From: Deltaproteobacteria bacterium
Lineage (GTDB): Bacteria; Myxococcota_A; Polyangia; Palsa-1104; JAEUJZ01
NCBI GenBank assembly: GCA_017990795.1
Contig: JAGNNG010000066.1
Coordinates: 1-8,012 of the forward strand
Length of the DNA stretch: 8,012 nucleotides
Reading direction: 5' to 3'
Shown: positions 6,910-8,012 of the stretch, piece after piece
Layout: each line of letters opens with the position of its first letter
Position numbering within the stretch: position 1 is the stretch's first letter
The notes under the pieces: generated by a model
What the model was told of the DNA's origin: nothing
The model's database searches: none
What the model saw: the letters and a program-made list of their open reading frames with translations, nothing else
Program-made: the position numbers and the translations under genes

Positions 6910-6928
6910 CTCCCTCATGAAAAGTATA
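6910..6928 (-). promoter_or_regulatory. -10 box and ribosome site of the diguanylate cyclase
   Basis: Seen on the minus strand: TATACT at 6923-6928 (five of six to TATAAT), then AGGGAG at 6910-6915, 5 nt before ATG 6904. Transcription would start about 6916, giving a leader of only about 12 nt that begins with the ribosome site. No good -35 hexamer is present at 16-18 bp, so the promoter call is weak. The ribosome site is strong and decides the start codon. Confidence 0.5.
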
Positions 6929-7033
6929 CTCCGGAGCGGAAAGTGCGGCCCACGCTTGCGCCAACTTTGATTGAAATACTCGCATCCGACATTTGCAGAT
7001 AAGGCCAGCAGCTGTCAGCGCTTTGCCGAGAAG

Positions 7034-7063
7034 TTGACACTTCAATTCCACGCGCCCTACCCT
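7034..7063 (+). promoter_or_regulatory. Candidate sigma-70-type promoter of the lipoprotein gene
   Basis: Seen: a perfect TTGACA at 7034-7039, then an 18-bp spacer and TACCCT at 7058-7063 as the best -10 (three of six matches). The -10 ends 6 nt before ATG 7070, so transcription would start on the start codon itself, and no purine-rich ribosome site precedes the ATG. The spacing to the ATG equals that of the UbiB-like gene's promoter. The weak -10 keeps confidence moderate. Confidence 0.42.
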
Positions 7064-7069
7064 GCTGTC

Positions 7070-7495
7070 ATGCACATACACAAGACCACTTTGTTCTGTT
7101 CTGTAGCAGCACTCCTCTCTGCCAGCGTGGCGCTGTTTGGTGCGGGCTGTGACAGCGGCGGCAGCCAGACCGACATGGGCGGTAGCACCGACCTGGCCAC
7201 CTTGTCCTGTTGCGGCAAGCCCGGCGACACCGGCAACACCAAGGGCGTCGGCAAGTACTGCACCGATCCGCAAGGCAGTGAGTGCCGCGCCAACACCGGG
7301 GCCACCGTCTGCTCTGCCATCGGCAATACGACGGCGCGCAAGACCTACTTCTGCACCATGCTGTGCGACCCAATGAAGCCTGCCCTCAGCGAGTGTGGGG
7401 AAGGCGCCGGCTGCACCCAGGACAGCGGCACCAAGCAGTACGGCTGCACGCCCAACGCCTGCACCTCGAACCTGCCACCGGGCTGCTCTGCTTAA
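7070..7495 (+). CDS. Small cysteine-rich lipoprotein, function unknown
   Basis: Predicted secreted, lipid-anchored protein of 141 residues; no enzymatic motif is visible. Seen: a type II signal peptide with His/Lys at the N-terminus (MHIHK), a hydrophobic core at about 8-24 and a lipobox-like FGAGC ending at Cys27; Gly at -3 is a less usual residue. After it come a Gly/Ser/Asp linker and a compact domain with twelve cysteines (47, 48, 64, 72, 81, 95, 99, 109, 115, 126, 131, 139), an even number suited to six disulfides outside the cytoplasm. The run GDTGNTKGVGKYC (52-64) recalls small lipoproteins common in Myxococcota (recalled, not searched). Asp at +2 after the lipid Cys may influence membrane sorting. 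Start: ATG 7070 puts the signal peptide at the very N-terminus. A longer frame from TTG 6971 would bury it behind 33 residues and was rejected. The gene is divergent from the cyclase and 26 bp upstream of coaE, with no terminator seen between. Confidence 0.82.
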   Translation: MHIHKTTLFCSVAALLSASVALFGAGCDSGGSQTDMGGSTDLATLSCCGKPGDTGNTKGVGKYCTDPQGSECRANTGATVCSAIGNTTARKTYFCTMLCDPMKPALSECGEGAGCTQDSGTKQYGCTPNACTSNLPPGCSA

Positions 7496-7521
7496 CCCGA
7501 CGTAAGCTGAGGCCACCGACC

Positions 7522-8012
7522 ATGACGCAGCCTGCAAGTGACAGTACGCCTCCTTCAAAAGCGCCAAGCCCTGACACCAAACGCTCGCTGGGGCTGGTGA
7601 TTGGCCTTACTGGGGGCATTGCCAGTGGCAAAAGTACCGTCGCCCGCATGCTGCGTGAGCTAGGCGCCCAGGTCATCGACGCCGACGAGGTTGCCCGCTT
7701 CGTAGTGGAGCCTGGGCAGCCTGCCTACCAGCGCCTGGTAGCGGCGTTTGGGCCGTCGATCTTGAGGACCGCGCCCCAAGACGGTGCGACTGAGGCCCTG
7801 GCAATCGACCGCCAGAAGCTCGCGGCCAGAGTATTCGGGGACGAGGCCGCCCTAAAGCAGCTAAACCGCATCACCCACCCCGAGATTGCCGCCGAGAGCG
7901 CCCGCCGCATGCAGGCCGCCATGCTCAGCGGCGCCGAGGTCATCGTCTATGAGGCCGCCCTCATCGTCGAAAACAAGCTGTACCCCGGCTTTAGCGGCCT
8001 GATTGTGGTGCA
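7522..8012 (+). CDS. coaE: Dephospho-CoA kinase (3'-truncated by window)
   Basis: Catalyses the last step of coenzyme A synthesis, ATP-dependent phosphorylation of the ribose 3'-hydroxyl of dephospho-CoA; cytosolic. Seen: 163 codons before the window ends. P-loop GLTGGIASGKST at 28-39, then VIDADEVAR at 51-59 with Asp53 and Asp55, FVVEPGQPAY, ITHPEI at 117-122 and VYEAALIVENKLY at 142-154, the lid/substrate region seen as VPLLVENSLY in E. coli CoaE. Start: ATG 7522 with GAGG (7509-7512) 9 nt upstream. This gives about 23 residues before the conserved core, rich in Pro, Ser and Thr (MTQPASDSTPPSKAPSP), where E. coli has only a few; GTG at codon 26 would leave almost none. A modest insertion (TAPQDGATEALA, about 83-94) precedes the DRQKL segment. 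The lipoprotein gene ends 26 bp upstream on the same strand, so cotranscription is possible. Confidence 0.95.
   Translation, partial: MTQPASDSTPPSKAPSPDTKRSLGLVIGLTGGIASGKSTVARMLRELGAQVIDADEVARFVVEPGQPAYQRLVAAFGPSILRTAPQDGATEALAIDRQKLAARVFGDEAALKQLNRITHPEIAAESARRMQAAMLSGAEVIVYEAALIVENKLYPGFSGLIVV

Noticed and set aside
6929..6975. Sigma-54 promoter for the cyclase gene
   Set aside because: TTGGCGC appears on the minus strand, but the required TTGC-type element at the right spacing is missing.
6905..7567. N-terminal 221-codon extension of the cyclase frame as real protein
   Set aside because: It is antisense to the lipoprotein gene, Ala/Gly-rich without any domain, and a good ribosome site and PAS start sit at ATG 6904.

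Overview
The window looks like ordinary chromosome from a GC-rich Gram-negative bacterium, most likely a member of the Myxococcota (Polyangia-like). That placement is inference. It rests on the high GC with heavy CTG, GCG and GGC codon use, on a small cysteine-rich lipoprotein with an Asp/Met/Gly/Thr-rich linker (QTDMGGSTDLA) followed by GDTGNTKGVGKYC, a style I associate with that phylum, and on a diguanylate cyclase carrying many PAS domains. No rRNA, tRNA, CRISPR array, insertion sequence or phage gene was seen.

Layout. Positions 1-1325 (+) hold the 3' part of a hydrophobic ABC-transporter membrane subunit and its ATPase, 9 bp apart and probably cotranscribed. The ATPase has Walker A, signature and Walker B motifs but Asn where the switch His normally sits. 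Positions 1369-3015 (+) encode peptide chain release factor 3 (prfC), which converges on a UbiB/AarF-family atypical kinase (3042-4316, -). The two stop codons are separated by 26 bp, and a perfect 10-bp stem covers the junction. Upstream of the kinase, also on the minus strand, is a soluble protein with about five PAS domains and a C-terminal diguanylate cyclase (4469-6904). A bulged hairpin follows that gene, and the kinase has its own extended -10 promoter.

From a 165-bp divergent region the plus strand carries the lipoprotein gene (7070-7495). After 26 bp comes the 5' part of dephospho-CoA kinase (coaE, 7522 to the window edge). The gaps between genes are all short, so there is no unexplained gene-free stretch over 300 bp.

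The genes do not form one pathway. They are housekeeping functions (release-factor recycling, CoA synthesis, quinone-type kinase) beside a sensory c-di-GMP enzyme and an envelope lipoprotein. I see no convincing undescribed multi-gene system. The points most worth a second look are: two genes whose predicted transcription start falls on the ATG (possible leaderless mRNAs); a Glu-to-Gln change in the ExD motif of the UbiB-like kinase; a low-GC, cysteine-bearing PAS domain inside the cyclase; and the non-canonical switch residue of the ABC ATPase.
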